Below are positions 9,777 through 19,332 of a stretch of DNA of 64,000 nucleotides, in pieces. The notes under the pieces are model-generated. The model worked only from the letters and a program-made list of their open reading frames with translations, was not told the DNA's origin and ran no database searches. Positions within the stretch are counted from its first letter, which is position 1. Each line of letters opens with the position of its first letter. The DNA is taken from assembly GCA_958428545.1 (NCBI GenBank), contig CAUAGM010000002.1:62001-126000 (forward strand), given 5' to 3'. The position numbers and the translations under genes were made by a program. The stretch is from an uncultured Arcanobacterium sp. (lineage in GTDB: Bacteria; Actinomycetota; Actinomycetes; Actinomycetales; Actinomycetaceae).

Positions 9777-10450
9777 ATATACGCACAGCGCTGAAGATAC
9801 GCCACGCTTATATTGTGCTGCATAGAATTTTTCAGGAAAATTTAGGCGATATGAGGTGCGCTTTCAGGATATTTCTGATTGTTGAGAAGAGCCGAGGCCG
9901 TATGCTGTGAGATAGATACACTGCAAAACAGATGCACCGCAGCTCTATTACTACTTCTACTTTTTGCGCATATAGTGCGTCTATTGCCGCCCAGCGAATA
10001 GACGCTTCAACGCATTCGCATTCGCCAACACGTACGCACAGCACACTCATCGGCAATTTCACCGAGGTATCCATATGAGCGTACGCAATTCAACATACAT
10101 CTAAAGTACACGTCATCACTATTAACATATACGACTATCCACAATACGAAACGAGCAGTAGCGCAGCGCTCAAAAATCCGCACAATACCGCAGAGAAACA
10201 AGCAATTACCTCTATAAATCTGCACACAGCAGGCCATGCACACGATGCATAAAATACCGACAGCAGCGCAAACAAGCACACAAACCGCAGCGCAAGAATC
10301 CACGCAAGCAGCTATGAAATTTCTTTCTGCGCAGTAAACAAGGCATGATAGAGATGATAGACAGGAAGCATGAGAGTACTCTAGGCGCATATTGCACTAT
10401 TTAATTGCGCTTTTCTCATCGCCTGCATCTCGACAAGAAAGATAGCAATA
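9777..10450. other. Intergenic region between divergent metF and OPT transporter genes
   Basis: This is a 674-bp stretch without a supportable gene. It is rich in GCGCATA/TATGCGC-like words and CACA runs. A 127-codon minus-strand frame (10007-10390) is extremely Cys/Val rich, has no ribosome-binding site and looks fortuitous. The divergent promoters of metF and the OPT gene must lie here, but no confident -35/-10 pair or riboswitch fold was identified by eye. Confidence 0.5.
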
Positions 10451-12442
10451 ATGAACGAGAGCGTTAAAAAATCTAGTTCTGTGAAAGAGCTGACTATTCG
10501 CGCAGTTATTATCGGCGGACTCATCACGTTGATTTTCACTGCAGCAAATGCATATTTGGGATTAAAGGTAGGTCTTACATTTGCTACCTCAATTCCAGCC
10601 GCAGTAATTTCGATGGCTGTTTTACGTAAATTTAAAGATCATACAGTTGTTGAAAACAATATCGTGCAGACGATTGCATCAGCCGCAGGCACACTTTCTG
10701 CAATCATCTTCGTGATTCCTGGTCTCGTAATGGTCGGCTATTGGAGCGGTTTTCCCTATTGGGAAACTACAGCCGTATGCATCGTAGGCGGCATTCTTGG
10801 CGTCATGTATTCGATTCCTTTGCGCCGCGCACTGGTGACGGGATCCGATCTTCCCTATCCAGAAGGCGTCGCTGCCGCCGAAGTTCTTAAAGTAGGTGAC
10901 GAACATGGCTCTGCCGAGGAAAATCATCGTGGTTTGCTCGTGATTATCTGGGGCAGCATAGCCTCTGCCGCTTACGCTCTGCTCACATCACTCAAGGCAG
11001 TGGCAGGCTCTTTCTCTCTGCCTTTTAAGGTGGGCGCTGGCGGCACGATGATCGCTGGTTCTTTCTCCTTAGCACTTATGGGCGTAGGGCACCTTGTTGG
11101 CCCTGCCGTTGGTATTGCGATGCTCGTAGGTTTTACGCTGTCGTATGGCGTGCTTCTTCCCGTGCTCACCCAAGGCGGCGATATGAGCAATGGGCTCGAC
11201 GCTCTTATCAACTCAACGTTTGCACAAGACGTGCGCATGATCGGTGCAGGCGCAATGGCAGTTGCCGCAATCTGGACTCTCTTGAAGATTATCGGCCCAA
11301 TCGTCAAAGGCATCAAAGAATCTCTCGCTTCTTCTTCAAAGCGCAAGGCGGGAGAAAAACTCCCTCTTACCGAGCAAGATATTCCGTTTAAGTATGTTGC
11401 AATTATTACACTCCTTTCGATGATTCCGATTGGAATTTTGCTCTGGCTCTTTTTGCAAGATTCACCCATCTCGCATCATTTGGTTGCACTCGTGCTTCTG
11501 ACGATTATCTTCACACTGCTCATCGGTTTGATTGTGGCATCTATCTGCGGCTATATGGCTGGTTTGATTGGTGCATCAAACTCTCCGATTTCAGGCGTTG
11601 GTATTATCGTCGTAGTCATTGCAGCTTTGCTGATTTTACTGGTGACGGGTGACGAGGCTCAGACTCACCCGACTGAGCTCACAGCATACACTCTCTTCAC
11701 TACAGCTATTGTGTTTGGTATCGCAACGATCTCTAATGATAACCTGCAGGATCTTAAGACTGGTCAGCTCGTGGGAGCCACACCGTGGCGTCAGCAGGTG
11801 GCTCTCATTATCGGCGTTATTTTCGGCTCTATCGTGATACCACCTGTGCTTCAGCTCCTTATGGGCAGCTTCGGCTTCCTCGACGTGAATGGTGCACTTG
11901 TGGGTGGCCCTGCAGGAGGCAGCGTCGATAACGCACTGCAGGCTCCGCAAGCTACTTTACTATCAGCAATTTCTAGCGGTATCTTCGGCGGTTCAATGCA
12001 ATGGAATCTCTTCGGAATTGGAGCCGCCATCGGCGTGGCTGTGGTGATTATCGATGAAATCCTTGGTAAGACTACTCGCTTCCATCTGGCTCCTCTTGCC
12101 GTGGGTATGGGTATGTACCTCAACATCTCCACAACTCTCATTATTGCGATTGGCGCCCTCGTGGGTTGGGTATATGACCGCTGGGCAGCGCAGCAAGCGA
12201 ACGTTGAGCGCTCAAAACGTATGGGCGTGCTACTCGCAACTGGGTTTATTGTTGGCGATTCCCTCTGGGGCATTCTCAATGCGGCTATTATCGGCACATC
12301 GGGAAATGCCGACGTGCTCGGTATCGTCCCAGACGCTTTTGCTCCAGTTGCCAATATTCTGGGGCCGGTAGTGTTTGTTGCAGTTCTAGCTCTGCTCTAC
12401 CGCTATGCGAAAGCAAAGTCGTTGGAGAAATCTGCCGCCTAG
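10451..12442 (+). CDS. OPT-family oligopeptide/metal-chelate transporter
   Basis: This 663-aa integral membrane protein of the OPT superfamily has about 15 hydrophobic segments. N-terminal ELTIRAVIIGGLITLIFTAANAYLGLKVG and PYPEGVAAAEVLKVGD are characteristic of the bacterial OPT/YSL branch, as are the central SNSPISGVGI motif and QDLKTGQLVGATPWRQQ. These carriers import small peptides or metal-chelate complexes by proton symport; the substrate is not predictable here. It is monocistronic with a strong terminator (12486-12532). Confidence 0.93.
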   Translation: MNESVKKSSSVKELTIRAVIIGGLITLIFTAANAYLGLKVGLTFATSIPAAVISMAVLRKFKDHTVVENNIVQTIASAAGTLSAIIFVIPGLVMVGYWSGFPYWETTAVCIVGGILGVMYSIPLRRALVTGSDLPYPEGVAAAEVLKVGDEHGSAEENHRGLLVIIWGSIASAAYALLTSLKAVAGSFSLPFKVGAGGTMIAGSFSLALMGVGHLVGPAVGIAMLVGFTLSYGVLLPVLTQGGDMSNGLDALINSTFAQDVRMIGAGAMAVAAIWTLLKIIGPIVKGIKESLASSSKRKAGEKLPLTEQDIPFKYVAIITLLSMIPIGILLWLFLQDSPISHHLVALVLLTIIFTLLIGLIVASICGYMAGLIGASNSPISGVGIIVVVIAALLILLVTGDEAQTHPTELTAYTLFTTAIVFGIATISNDNLQDLKTGQLVGATPWRQQVALIIGVIFGSIVIPPVLQLLMGSFGFLDVNGALVGGPAGGSVDNALQAPQATLLSAISSGIFGGSMQWNLFGIGAAIGVAVVIIDEILGKTTRFHLAPLAVGMGMYLNISTTLIIAIGALVGWVYDRWAAQQANVERSKRMGVLLATGFIVGDSLWGILNAAIIGTSGNADVLGIVPDAFAPVANILGPVVFVAVLALLYRYAKAKSLEKSAA

Positions 12443-12485
12443 GCATATACATCTCCCGATTCCTAGGCAAACCGATTCCTAGGCA

Positions 12486-12532
12486 AAAGATGGCGGAAAC
12501 ATTGCCCATACGGCAATGTTTCCGCCATCTTT
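12486..12532 (+). terminator. Long perfect hairpin after the OPT gene
   Basis: A perfect 21-bp stem, AAAGATGGCGGAAACATTGCC paired with its exact complement, encloses a 5-nt loop (CATAC). It starts 43 bp past the OPT stop. The tail is TTTACA rather than a long T-run, and the symmetric A/T flanks mean it could act in both directions. The arm is unusually long and perfect for an ordinary terminator. Confidence 0.75.
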
Positions 12533-12631
12533 ACACTGCCGACATATTCAGACATACATCACACCAAAATAGTGGAATATTCAACCACTTTTACGTGTTG
12601 CATAGATGAGTCGTAAACCAAAGGAGAGAAC

Positions 12632-13192
12632 ATGGCAAAGAAAATCGGCTTTTTCGTCGGAAGCCTCAGGAAAGATTCCATCAATCGCATCTACGCAAAC
12701 GCACTGGCACAGCTACTTCCGCCAGAATACGAAGCATTATTTATATATATTAACGATCTTCCGCTATTTAATGACGATGCAGACAGTGACGATTCAGCGC
12801 AATGGTCTGACCCCGTGGCTCGCCTGCGTGCCGCCACCGAGGAAGCAATCGGTTTCATTTTCATCACGCCAGAATACAACCGCTCGATTCCAGGAGCACT
12901 CAAAAATGCTCTCGACATCGCTTCTCGCCCTGCCGGAAGCACACGCTTCTGCGGAAAGCCCTCCTTGATCGTCACAGCAAGCCCTAGCCCCTACGGCGGC
13001 TTTAATGCCAATCAGCATTTGCGGCAAGTACTAACACTTTTTAACGCACCCCTCGTCGCACAACCCGAGCTCTATATCTCCAACGCACATACATATATCA
13101 ACAAAAACGGCGAACTCACTTCCAAGGTAATCGAACGTTTACAAAGCGGAATCGATGCACTCGTAGCACTTCTACACACATATTCTCGCTAG
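12632..13192 (+). CDS. NADPH-dependent FMN reductase family protein
   Basis: This 186-aa flavodoxin-like protein starts KKIGFFVGSLRKDSINR, the phosphate-binding loop for FMN. It also contains FITPEYNRSIPGALKNALD, the hallmark of the SsuE/YieF/ChrR-type NAD(P)H:FMN (quinone) reductases. The Shine-Dalgarno AAAGGAGAG precedes the ATG. It likely reduces quinones, chromate or azo compounds, or supplies FMNH2; no partner gene identifies the substrate. It is flanked by the OPT gene and luxS, each with a separate upstream region. Confidence 0.92.
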   Translation: MAKKIGFFVGSLRKDSINRIYANALAQLLPPEYEALFIYINDLPLFNDDADSDDSAQWSDPVARLRAATEEAIGFIFITPEYNRSIPGALKNALDIASRPAGSTRFCGKPSLIVTASPSPYGGFNANQHLRQVLTLFNAPLVAQPELYISNAHTYINKNGELTSKVIERLQSGIDALVALLHTYSR

Positions 13193-13342
13193 CCGCAAAC
13201 AATATAGCGCTAGAACTTTCTAAGAAGATTTAGGGAATGCCGATGAGGCTCTCCCCATTTTTACACGAAAATTTCAAAGAGAGAACACACGTATCACAGT
13301 CGCTATTGAGCACAGCACAGAAGAAAAATCTACAATACGTAT

Positions 13343-13801
13343 ATGACTCAGAAAATGAACGTTGAATCCTTCAATCTCGATCACCGCAGCGTCTGCGCTC
13401 CTTTTGTGCGCTTGGCTGATATGAAAACACTTCCGAAAGGAGACGTGCTGCGCAAATATGATGTGCGTTTCACCCAGCCAAATACGGCGCACCTCGATGC
13501 GCAAACAGTTCACTCAATCGAACATCTTATGGCTGAGCTGATGCGCAACCATACAGACCGTCTCATCGACTGGAGCCCAATGGGCTGCCAAACAGGTTTT
13601 TATGCCGTCACCCTCGACCTTAACTACGAAGATTTCTGCGATATTTTAGCCCAGACGTGCACAGATATATTGGCCGCATCCGAAGTCCCTGCAGCAAACG
13701 AAATCCAGTGCGGGTGGGGTGCCAATCACAGCCTCAGCGGCGCCCAAGAAGCAGTGCAGGAATTTCTCAATCACCGCAGCGAGTGGGATATCGTCAGCTA
13801 A
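13343..13801 (+). CDS. luxS: S-ribosylhomocysteine lyase
   Basis: This 152-aa enzyme cleaves S-ribosylhomocysteine to homocysteine and DPD, the AI-2 precursor. The metal-binding motif HxxEH is present as HSIEHLMAELMR, the third metal ligand lies in MGCQTGFY (with the conserved Cys), and RKYDVRFTQPN matches the N-terminal signature. Together with metE/metF it closes the activated-methyl cycle, regenerating methionine from homocysteine. It converges with thrC, with only 7 bp between stops. Confidence 0.97.
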   Translation: MTQKMNVESFNLDHRSVCAPFVRLADMKTLPKGDVLRKYDVRFTQPNTAHLDAQTVHSIEHLMAELMRNHTDRLIDWSPMGCQTGFYAVTLDLNYEDFCDILAQTCTDILAASEVPAANEIQCGWGANHSLSGAQEAVQEFLNHRSEWDIVS

Positions 13802-13808
13802 TTCACTA

Positions 13809-15281
13809 TCAGTGCGAATATTTTGCAATCAACGCCATAACGGAATCGACGCTATTGGGAAGATCAACCACGCGCGTCACGCCATTTTCTATCCCTTCAA
13901 AGCGTGGCGGCACGAGAGGAGCACGCCCGATCGCCTCACTGATAGTTTGCGCAAACTTCACGGGGAGCGCCGTCTCCAAAACGATAATCGGCGTTTCAAT
14001 CTCGCCTCTTAACTGCGTTGCCACATGCACGCCATCAGCTGTATGCGGATCAATAAGAATCTGATAATCGCTATACAGCCTCGCAATTGTTTCGAGCCGA
14101 TCTTTATGCCGAGAACTCCCAGAGATAAACCCGTATTTCTTGGGTATCTGCGCAAATTCAGGCGTGCCTGCAAGCGAAAACTCACCGCACTCACGCAGCT
14201 TCTGCCCAAACAAAGACGCAACCGCCTCGGCGTCACCTCCTAAAAGATCGTAAATGAATCTTTCAAAATTAGACGCTTTTGCAATATCCATAGAAGGGCT
14301 TGAGGTTTTTTCCACATCGCTAGCGGCACGCACGCGATAAACTCCTGTGCGGAAAAATTCATCGAGCACATTGTTTTCGTTGGTGGCAAGAATAAGACGA
14401 TCAATCGGCAAACCCATCTGCCGCGCGATATGCCCGGCACATATATTGCCAAAATTTCCACTGGGCACAGCAAAACTTATGCGGTGGCTATTCGTAGGCG
14501 CCACCTGGATCCATAGCGCAATGTAATAGACAATTTGGGCGAGCAGACGCGCCCAGTTGATCGAGTTCACAGCTCCAATTCGGTACTGCGCTTTGAAAAG
14601 CTTATCAGCATTGACCGCTTTGACGATCTCTTGGCAATCATCAAATACACCGTCAATTGCCACATTGACGATATTGGGATCGTGCAGAGAAAACATCTGC
14701 GCCCGCTGAAATGGAGTCATGCGCCCGCTTGGAGTGAGCATAAACACCGAAATACCGCAGCGCCCACGCAGCGCATACTCGGCAGCCGAGCCGGTATCAC
14801 CGCTAGTTGCCCCCAAAATCGTGAGCGTCTCTCCCCTGCGCTGTAGCTCATATTCGAAAAGCTCCCCCAGAAGCTGCATCGCCATATCTTTGAATGCGGC
14901 AGTCGGCCCGTTGGAAAGATGCCCAAGCCATATACCTGTTTCACCAATAGGTGTAGCAGGCGTGACGATAGGCTGCCCGCCTGGCGTCAGGGCAGGCTCT
15001 GCAGAGCCAGGCACAAACTTTTCAGGTGTGTAGGCGCGCAAAACGATCTGAGCTATATCGTCAGCTGGAATATCGTCCACAAAAAGCCCTAAGACGAATC
15101 CCGCGAGCGCTGGGTATCCCCCCTCGTCAAAAATCTCACGTAAAATAGTAAGAGCACTATCATCGAGCTGAGGATACTTCTGCGGCAGGTAGAGACCGCC
15201 GTCAGCAGCTAAGCCTTCCAAGAGGATATCGCTGAAAGGAAAGAGATCGCGCTGCGCAGAACGTGTAGATACATATTTCAC
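13809..15281 (-). CDS. thrC: Threonine synthase
   Basis: This 490-aa PLP enzyme converts O-phosphohomoserine to threonine. N-terminal MKYVSTRSAQRDLFPFSDILLEGLAADGGLYLP is typical of the longer fungal/enterobacterial-like ThrC class. The PLP lysine is in NGPTAAFKDMAMQ; the phosphate-binding stretch GATSGDTGSAAEYAL and the SGNFGNI segment follow. Full length. The start codon is ATG 15281 with no strong Shine-Dalgarno. Confidence 0.96.
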   Translation of the reverse strand: MKYVSTRSAQRDLFPFSDILLEGLAADGGLYLPQKYPQLDDSALTILREIFDEGGYPALAGFVLGLFVDDIPADDIAQIVLRAYTPEKFVPGSAEPALTPGGQPIVTPATPIGETGIWLGHLSNGPTAAFKDMAMQLLGELFEYELQRRGETLTILGATSGDTGSAAEYALRGRCGISVFMLTPSGRMTPFQRAQMFSLHDPNIVNVAIDGVFDDCQEIVKAVNADKLFKAQYRIGAVNSINWARLLAQIVYYIALWIQVAPTNSHRISFAVPSGNFGNICAGHIARQMGLPIDRLILATNENNVLDEFFRTGVYRVRAASDVEKTSSPSMDIAKASNFERFIYDLLGGDAEAVASLFGQKLRECGEFSLAGTPEFAQIPKKYGFISGSSRHKDRLETIARLYSDYQILIDPHTADGVHVATQLRGEIETPIIVLETALPVKFAQTISEAIGRAPLVPPRFEGIENGVTRVVDLPNSVDSVMALIAKYSH

Positions 15282-15333
15282 GTGCTCAGTTTCCCATAAA
15301 ACGCACTCGGGATTCTATAAAGACCATAATCAA

Positions 15334-16632
15334 TTAACGAACTTTAGCGCGAATCATCGCTCCAGCAGGTACAGCTAGCGAGCATGGGAAAGAAAACTCG
15401 TGCGCTGGATAGTTAATTTCCTCCACATTATGCTTTTTTTCGTCCCAGAATCCACAAGCAGGAAGCGTGAAAGCAATCGGTGCTCTTCCGGGAATAAGAA
15501 ACTCGATTGGCATTCCTGGCGTCATTTTGTTTTTTGCAAGTATATAGAGGCGCCGCTCGGCTTCGTTATAGCTGAGCACATCGCCCAGCCAACGCCATTC
15601 GTTAATATAGCCACCAGTCACAATCGCCTCGCTTGCTGGGCGATCGGAGTAGTAAAAACCAGTTGAGTATTCACGATGCGTCACTTTATATGGCTCTTTG
15701 CCAATCCATTCAGGAAGGTGCACACGGCTCGCAGAAGTATTCGAAAGATGAAATTCTTGAAGCTGATTGCCCTGTTGATCTTCAAAACCGCGCTGAGTCA
15801 TATACTCATTTACCGCACATTTATAAGCATTTGCCATTGCCGCCACGTAATAAGCACTCTTAGCTCTACCCTCGATTTTAAGGCTGGTGACGCCAGCATC
15901 AATTACGTCTGCCACATGCTCCACCATATTCATATCTTGTGAGTTGAAAAGGAAAGTGCCCTGGTCTGTGATTTCAACAGGAATAAAGCGCCCTGGAGTT
16001 TTTTCCTCGACCACATGATATTTATAGCGGCATGCCTGCACGCAGTCGCCATGATTCGCATCTCTGCCCGTGGTGTGCTGCGAAATAAGGCAGCGCCCAG
16101 AAAATGCCATGCACATCGAACCGTGTACAAAGGCTTCAATTTCTAGATCGTCGGGCACATTCGCCCGCAGCATACGGATTGCCTCTAAATCCAGCTCACG
16201 CGCAAGCACCACACGCGCAGCCCCCAGCTGTGCAAGAGCCTGCGCGGCTTGATAATTAGTCACACCTGCCTGCGTAGAGATATGAATATCGGTGTGCGGA
16301 GCCACGCTACGAGCCGCCATCAGCATGCCAATATCGGTGACGATTAACGCATCGACCCCAATCTCTCCCAGCTGCCCCATATATTCGTTCATAGCAGCGA
16401 CTTCGCTACTATGGGGAAGGATATTACAGGTGACGAACACTCGCGCATCGCGCTTGTGCGCATACGCCACACCCTGCTCGAAATCTTCAAGGCTGAAATT
16501 CTTGGGTGCAGCTCTCATCCCGAAGGCTTTTCCCCCACAATAGACGGCATCTGCGCCGAAATCTATTGCAGTTTTCAGCGTTGCCAAACTTCCAGCTGGA
16601 GCAAGGATCTCTGGCTTAAGGCGCCGTTTCAT
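15334..16632 (-). CDS. U32 family peptidase-like protein (tRNA/rRNA hydroxylation type)
   Basis: About 432 aa from the ATG at 16632 (MKRRLKPEILAPAGS). N-terminal LAPAGSLATLKTAIDFGADAVYCGG and the Cys-containing block VHGSMCMAFSGRCLISQHTTGRD ... GDCVQACRY are the U32/TrhP-RlhA signature; the four cysteines are likely [4Fe-4S] ligands. Known relatives hydroxylate uridines in tRNA (TrhP) or 23S rRNA (RlhA) using prephenate, and older annotation called them collagenases. The frame extends upstream to 16749, but that part is a hydrophobic non-conserved tail, so the shorter start is preferred. Confidence 0.88.
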   Translation of the reverse strand: MKRRLKPEILAPAGSLATLKTAIDFGADAVYCGGKAFGMRAAPKNFSLEDFEQGVAYAHKRDARVFVTCNILPHSSEVAAMNEYMGQLGEIGVDALIVTDIGMLMAARSVAPHTDIHISTQAGVTNYQAAQALAQLGAARVVLARELDLEAIRMLRANVPDDLEIEAFVHGSMCMAFSGRCLISQHTTGRDANHGDCVQACRYKYHVVEEKTPGRFIPVEITDQGTFLFNSQDMNMVEHVADVIDAGVTSLKIEGRAKSAYYVAAMANAYKCAVNEYMTQRGFEDQQGNQLQEFHLSNTSASRVHLPEWIGKEPYKVTHREYSTGFYYSDRPASEAIVTGGYINEWRWLGDVLSYNEAERRLYILAKNKMTPGMPIEFLIPGRAPIAFTLPACGFWDEKKHNVEEINYPAHEFSFPCSLAVPAGAMIRAKVR

Positions 16633-16771
16633 CTGAGGAGTATTTAAAAGATTCTCGGAAGAAATATCTACGGGGGTATCTATCTGCACACACTTAGAAT
16701 ACGGGAGTAGTAATGAGAAAGCACAACTGCATATCAAAGTACGATTCAAGCAAAGAGCCGCCTTAATAAAG

Positions 16772-16810
16772 ATTCGAGACCCTCTTCTAGTGAAGAAAAG
16801 GGTCTCGAAT
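16772..16810 (-). terminator. Terminator downstream of the InlB-type surface protein
   Basis: ATTCGAGACCCT at 16772 pairs with AGGGTCTCGAAT ending at 16810, giving a stem of more than 12 bp. On the minus strand it is followed by CTTTATT, so it best serves the surface-protein gene to its right (stop at 16863). It also separates that gene from the U32 gene. Confidence 0.8.
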
Positions 16811-16862
16811 TGGATTTTGCTAAAAGGATTAGAATATTTTTCTATCCCGCTCCAGCTTTACT

Positions 16863-17915
16863 TTAGAATTTCCGCTTCAAACGCACTCGCATAAGAACGC
16901 CTGCTCCTAGAGCAGTCATTGCTAAAGCTGCACCGAGCAAAGATGCGTAAGTGCTACCAGTATTTGAAAGAGAAGACTTTGGAGCCTTAACTGAAGCAGC
17001 ATTGCCAGAGTTCTTCTTTTCCTTCTGATCATTATTTTCTGGCTTCATAGCATTCGAAGAAGAAGAATCCTGCGGTTTGGTAGGCGGAACTACTGGAGGA
17101 TTTGCTGAGCCTCCAGGGTTCTGGGTGCCTGGCGTATCGGGAGTACCTGGCTTGCCTGGAGTATCAGGCTGTCCTGGCTTATCTGGCGTATCAGGAGTAC
17201 CTGGCTTTTCTGGAGTATTAGGCATTGGATTCTGTTTTTCCATCCACTTCGCGTAAACGGTCATATCCTGCCCTAACGTCACGGACTCAACCTTGTTGGT
17301 AAGCCCTTCGTCGATATACCAGCCTTCAAAAGTAAAACCATCCTTAGTAGGCACGTAATCAGCTAGATCGATAACCGTATTTTCTGGGCGAGTGACGGGA
17401 TCAATTGCGCTGCCGCCGCCAGTTGAAAAAGTGAGAGTGCGATTAGGTGGTATAGCCGTAAGGTCGAAAAGGGCAAACTTATCGCCACCCTGATCCCCAT
17501 ACTCTACAACTTTGCCGTGACCTTGCAGAGTGATGTTATCAGCTGTGAGCTTATCGAAATCATAACCATCTTTGGGCTTAAAGAAAATCTTGAGACGATA
17601 TTTCGCTTCATTAGTGAAGTTTCCATCGGTGATTTTCTTCCAATCTTGATTATCCTTATCAGAAGTAAAAACCTGCCAATATTGAAGCGATACGTGATCT
17701 GTCTGCGTGGTGATATTAACACCAGCAACTCGCTTCCCGAATCCATAGAGATTTAGACCAAAAGAAACTTCAGCTATATGCTTATCGTCTTGCCCGCCTG
17801 CTGGAGCATCTGCCCAAGCTGCTCGCGCTGAACCAGCATATAGCAGCGCTGAAAACATCAAGAATGAAGCCAATACAGCAGACACAAAACGATTTGAAAA
17901 TTTCGCTTTAAACAT
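16863..17915 (-). CDS. Cell-wall-anchored InlB-repeat surface protein
   Basis: About 350 aa. A Sec signal peptide (MFKAKFSNRFVSAVLASF, cleavage near ARA-AWA) is followed by an unassigned beta-rich domain (~30-165). Next comes an InlB B/Listeria-Bacteroides repeat (DGFTFEGWYIDEGLTNKV ... MTVYAKW), then a Pro-rich spacer with repeated PGTPDTPDKPG units that would span the wall. The C-terminal sorting signal is LSNTGS, a variant of LPxTG, with a hydrophobic helix and RLKRKF tail. Sortase would link it to peptidoglycan. The ATG at 17915 is favoured because TTGAGGAGG lies just upstream; 17936 is also in frame. A DtxR-like box and a C9 tract lie directly upstream, suggesting iron control and possible phase variation. 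Confidence 0.85.
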   Translation of the reverse strand: MFKAKFSNRFVSAVLASFLMFSALLYAGSARAAWADAPAGGQDDKHIAEVSFGLNLYGFGKRVAGVNITTQTDHVSLQYWQVFTSDKDNQDWKKITDGNFTNEAKYRLKIFFKPKDGYDFDKLTADNITLQGHGKVVEYGDQGGDKFALFDLTAIPPNRTLTFSTGGGSAIDPVTRPENTVIDLADYVPTKDGFTFEGWYIDEGLTNKVESVTLGQDMTVYAKWMEKQNPMPNTPEKPGTPDTPDKPGQPDTPGKPGTPDTPGTQNPGGSANPPVVPPTKPQDSSSSNAMKPENNDQKEKKNSGNAASVKAPKSSLSNTGSTYASLLGAALAMTALGAGVLMRVRLKRKF

Positions 17916-17942
17916 CATCCTCCTCAAGTAGTACATTTTATC

Positions 17943-17961
17943 TAAGGTAAGCGTAGCCTAA
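17943..17961. promoter_or_regulatory. Possible DtxR/IdeR-like iron box upstream of the surface protein
   Basis: TAAGGTAAGCGTAGCCTAA matches the 19-bp DtxR consensus (TTAGGTTAGGCTAACCTAA) at 14 of 19 positions by eye, keeping the outer AGGT...CCTAA half-sites. It lies about 30 bp upstream of the surface-protein start, a position where a repressor would block transcription. It is clearly weaker than the box at 28966. Confidence 0.45.
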
Positions 17962-18489
17962 TATAATTATTGTAATTAATATAGTGAATAATCTACTTCC
18001 CCCCCCCGTATAGTGCAACTTATACGCATATAAGAGAGGTAAGCTACAAAGGCGCTATTTCAACTAATGACTTCTCACACACGCTTACCTAGTTGCTGCA
18101 GTTAAGTATCTCACGCTCGCCGTTAAGTGCCGTCGCATCGCCATTAAAAAGGTTTTGGAAGGCTTCTTGCTCTATACTATATGCAGTAAAATTCTTTCTA
18201 CACTATCTCCTTCTATACGCACGCATACACTAAACTTCCCTACATGCACTGAACTTCTTGCTATATACACCAACTCCCCTTCTCCAACCATCACTGCAAG
18301 AGCCTTGCACTCAAAGAACTAAGTTTCGCAGCTTTTCAAGAAAGAGAGGAAGCAGAATCGGAGTGCCCGCTGCTCTAAAAACTCATATTCTCACTCAGAT
18401 TATGCAATGCCACCGCAATATACACTTCACCCTCAAGGTGATTAAGCCTTCACCATATTTTCTCACTCCCGATATGCAATAATCGATGA
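17962..18489. other. Intergenic region with C9 tract between surface protein and tcdA
   Basis: No supportable gene. It contains an AT-rich patch (ATAATTATTGTAATTAATATAG) and nine consecutive C at 17999-18007, about 85 bp upstream of the surface-protein start. Several in-frame stops break every longer frame. The right half must hold the tcdA promoter, which I cannot point to. Confidence 0.5.
17999..18007 (+). repeat. C9 homopolymer tract upstream of the surface protein
   Basis: Nine C on the + strand (G9 on the coding strand of the surface protein), about 85 bp 5' of its start codon. Tracts of this length slip during replication; in a promoter region this could alter expression stochastically. 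Confidence 0.8.
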
Positions 18490-19332
18490 GTGAATCCATT
18501 TGCTCGATTAGAATTACTGCTCGGAGCCGCACGCATGCGCTGGCTACGAAGCGCAACTGTGATGGTCGTCGGTCTAGGCGGCGTCGGCTCCAGCTGTGCA
18601 GAAGCTCTCGCGCGAGGCGGAATCGGCTCCCTTATTTTGATTGACGGCGATAGTATCGAGCCTAGCAATATCAATCGTCAGGCTCTCGCTTTTATATCAA
18701 CAATTGGCAAGCCAAAAACCCATACGATGGCAGCGATAGTGGCAGATATTAACCCAGCGTGCACAACTCACACAGCGCAGGTCTTCCTCACGCGCGAAAA
18801 CTTAGCACAAATTTTCGATTCCCTGCCCCGCCCTGATTACGTGATCGACTGTATCGATACCGTTGCCGCAAAAATTGAAATTGCTCAATGGTGCGCTCAA
18901 CATTCAATTCATCTTATTTCAGCGATGGGCGCAGCCAATAAACTCGATCCTTCCTATCTCCGCTTCGCCAAAATACAGAAAACACAAAATTGCCCCCTTT
19001 CAAAATCTGTGCGCCGAATATGCATAGAACGGCGAATCCGTGGACTCGAAGTGCTCTATTCTTCCGAAGAACCTGTGCAGATTTTCCCACCTGCTTCAGA
19101 TTCCTCATCTAAACACCGCACAAAAGCTCAAACTCTTGGATCAATCAGTTATATGCCGCCGATTATGGGGCAGATGCTTGCAGGAAAAGTGCTTCGCCGC
19201 ATTGCCAGAATAGAAGAATGGCCTTTGCCTCCTCGTATTGGGCACGCAGCCAAAGAAAACTCTGGTTCACCTAGCGTCACACCTGATAATTCGCATACTG
19301 CCACGCAGCCTCCAGTAGACGATACATTATGA
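18490..19332 (+). CDS. tcdA: tRNA threonylcarbamoyladenosine dehydratase (TcdA/CsdL-like)
   Basis: This 280-aa E1-like ThiF-superfamily enzyme cyclises t6A37 of tRNA to ct6A using ATP. The nucleotide-binding loop is MVVGLGGVGSSCAEALARGG followed by LILIDGDSIEPSNINRQ, with DYVIDCIDTVAAK and SAMGAANKLDPS further on, matching TcdA. It begins with GTG at 18490; the N-terminal FARLELLLG segment is conserved in the family, which argues against the internal ATGs. The last ~35 residues are a Ser/Thr/Pro-rich lineage-specific tail. Its stop overlaps the tatD start by four bases, implying translational coupling. Confidence 0.9.
   Translation: MNPFARLELLLGAARMRWLRSATVMVVGLGGVGSSCAEALARGGIGSLILIDGDSIEPSNINRQALAFISTIGKPKTHTMAAIVADINPACTTHTAQVFLTRENLAQIFDSLPRPDYVIDCIDTVAAKIEIAQWCAQHSIHLISAMGAANKLDPSYLRFAKIQKTQNCPLSKSVRRICIERRIRGLEVLYSSEEPVQIFPPASDSSSKHRTKAQTLGSISYMPPIMGQMLAGKVLRRIARIEEWPLPPRIGHAAKENSGSPSVTPDNSHTATQPPVDDTL

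Noticed and set aside
10007..10390. 127-codon Cys-rich minus-strand frame upstream of metF
   Set aside because: No ribosome-binding site, no homology, composition reflects GCACA/TATGCGC-rich DNA; likely fortuitous.
9777..10440. Possible SAM or cobalamin riboswitch controlling metF-metE
   Set aside because: No recognisable conserved core (SAM-II/SAM-IV or B12 box) could be seen on the minus strand.
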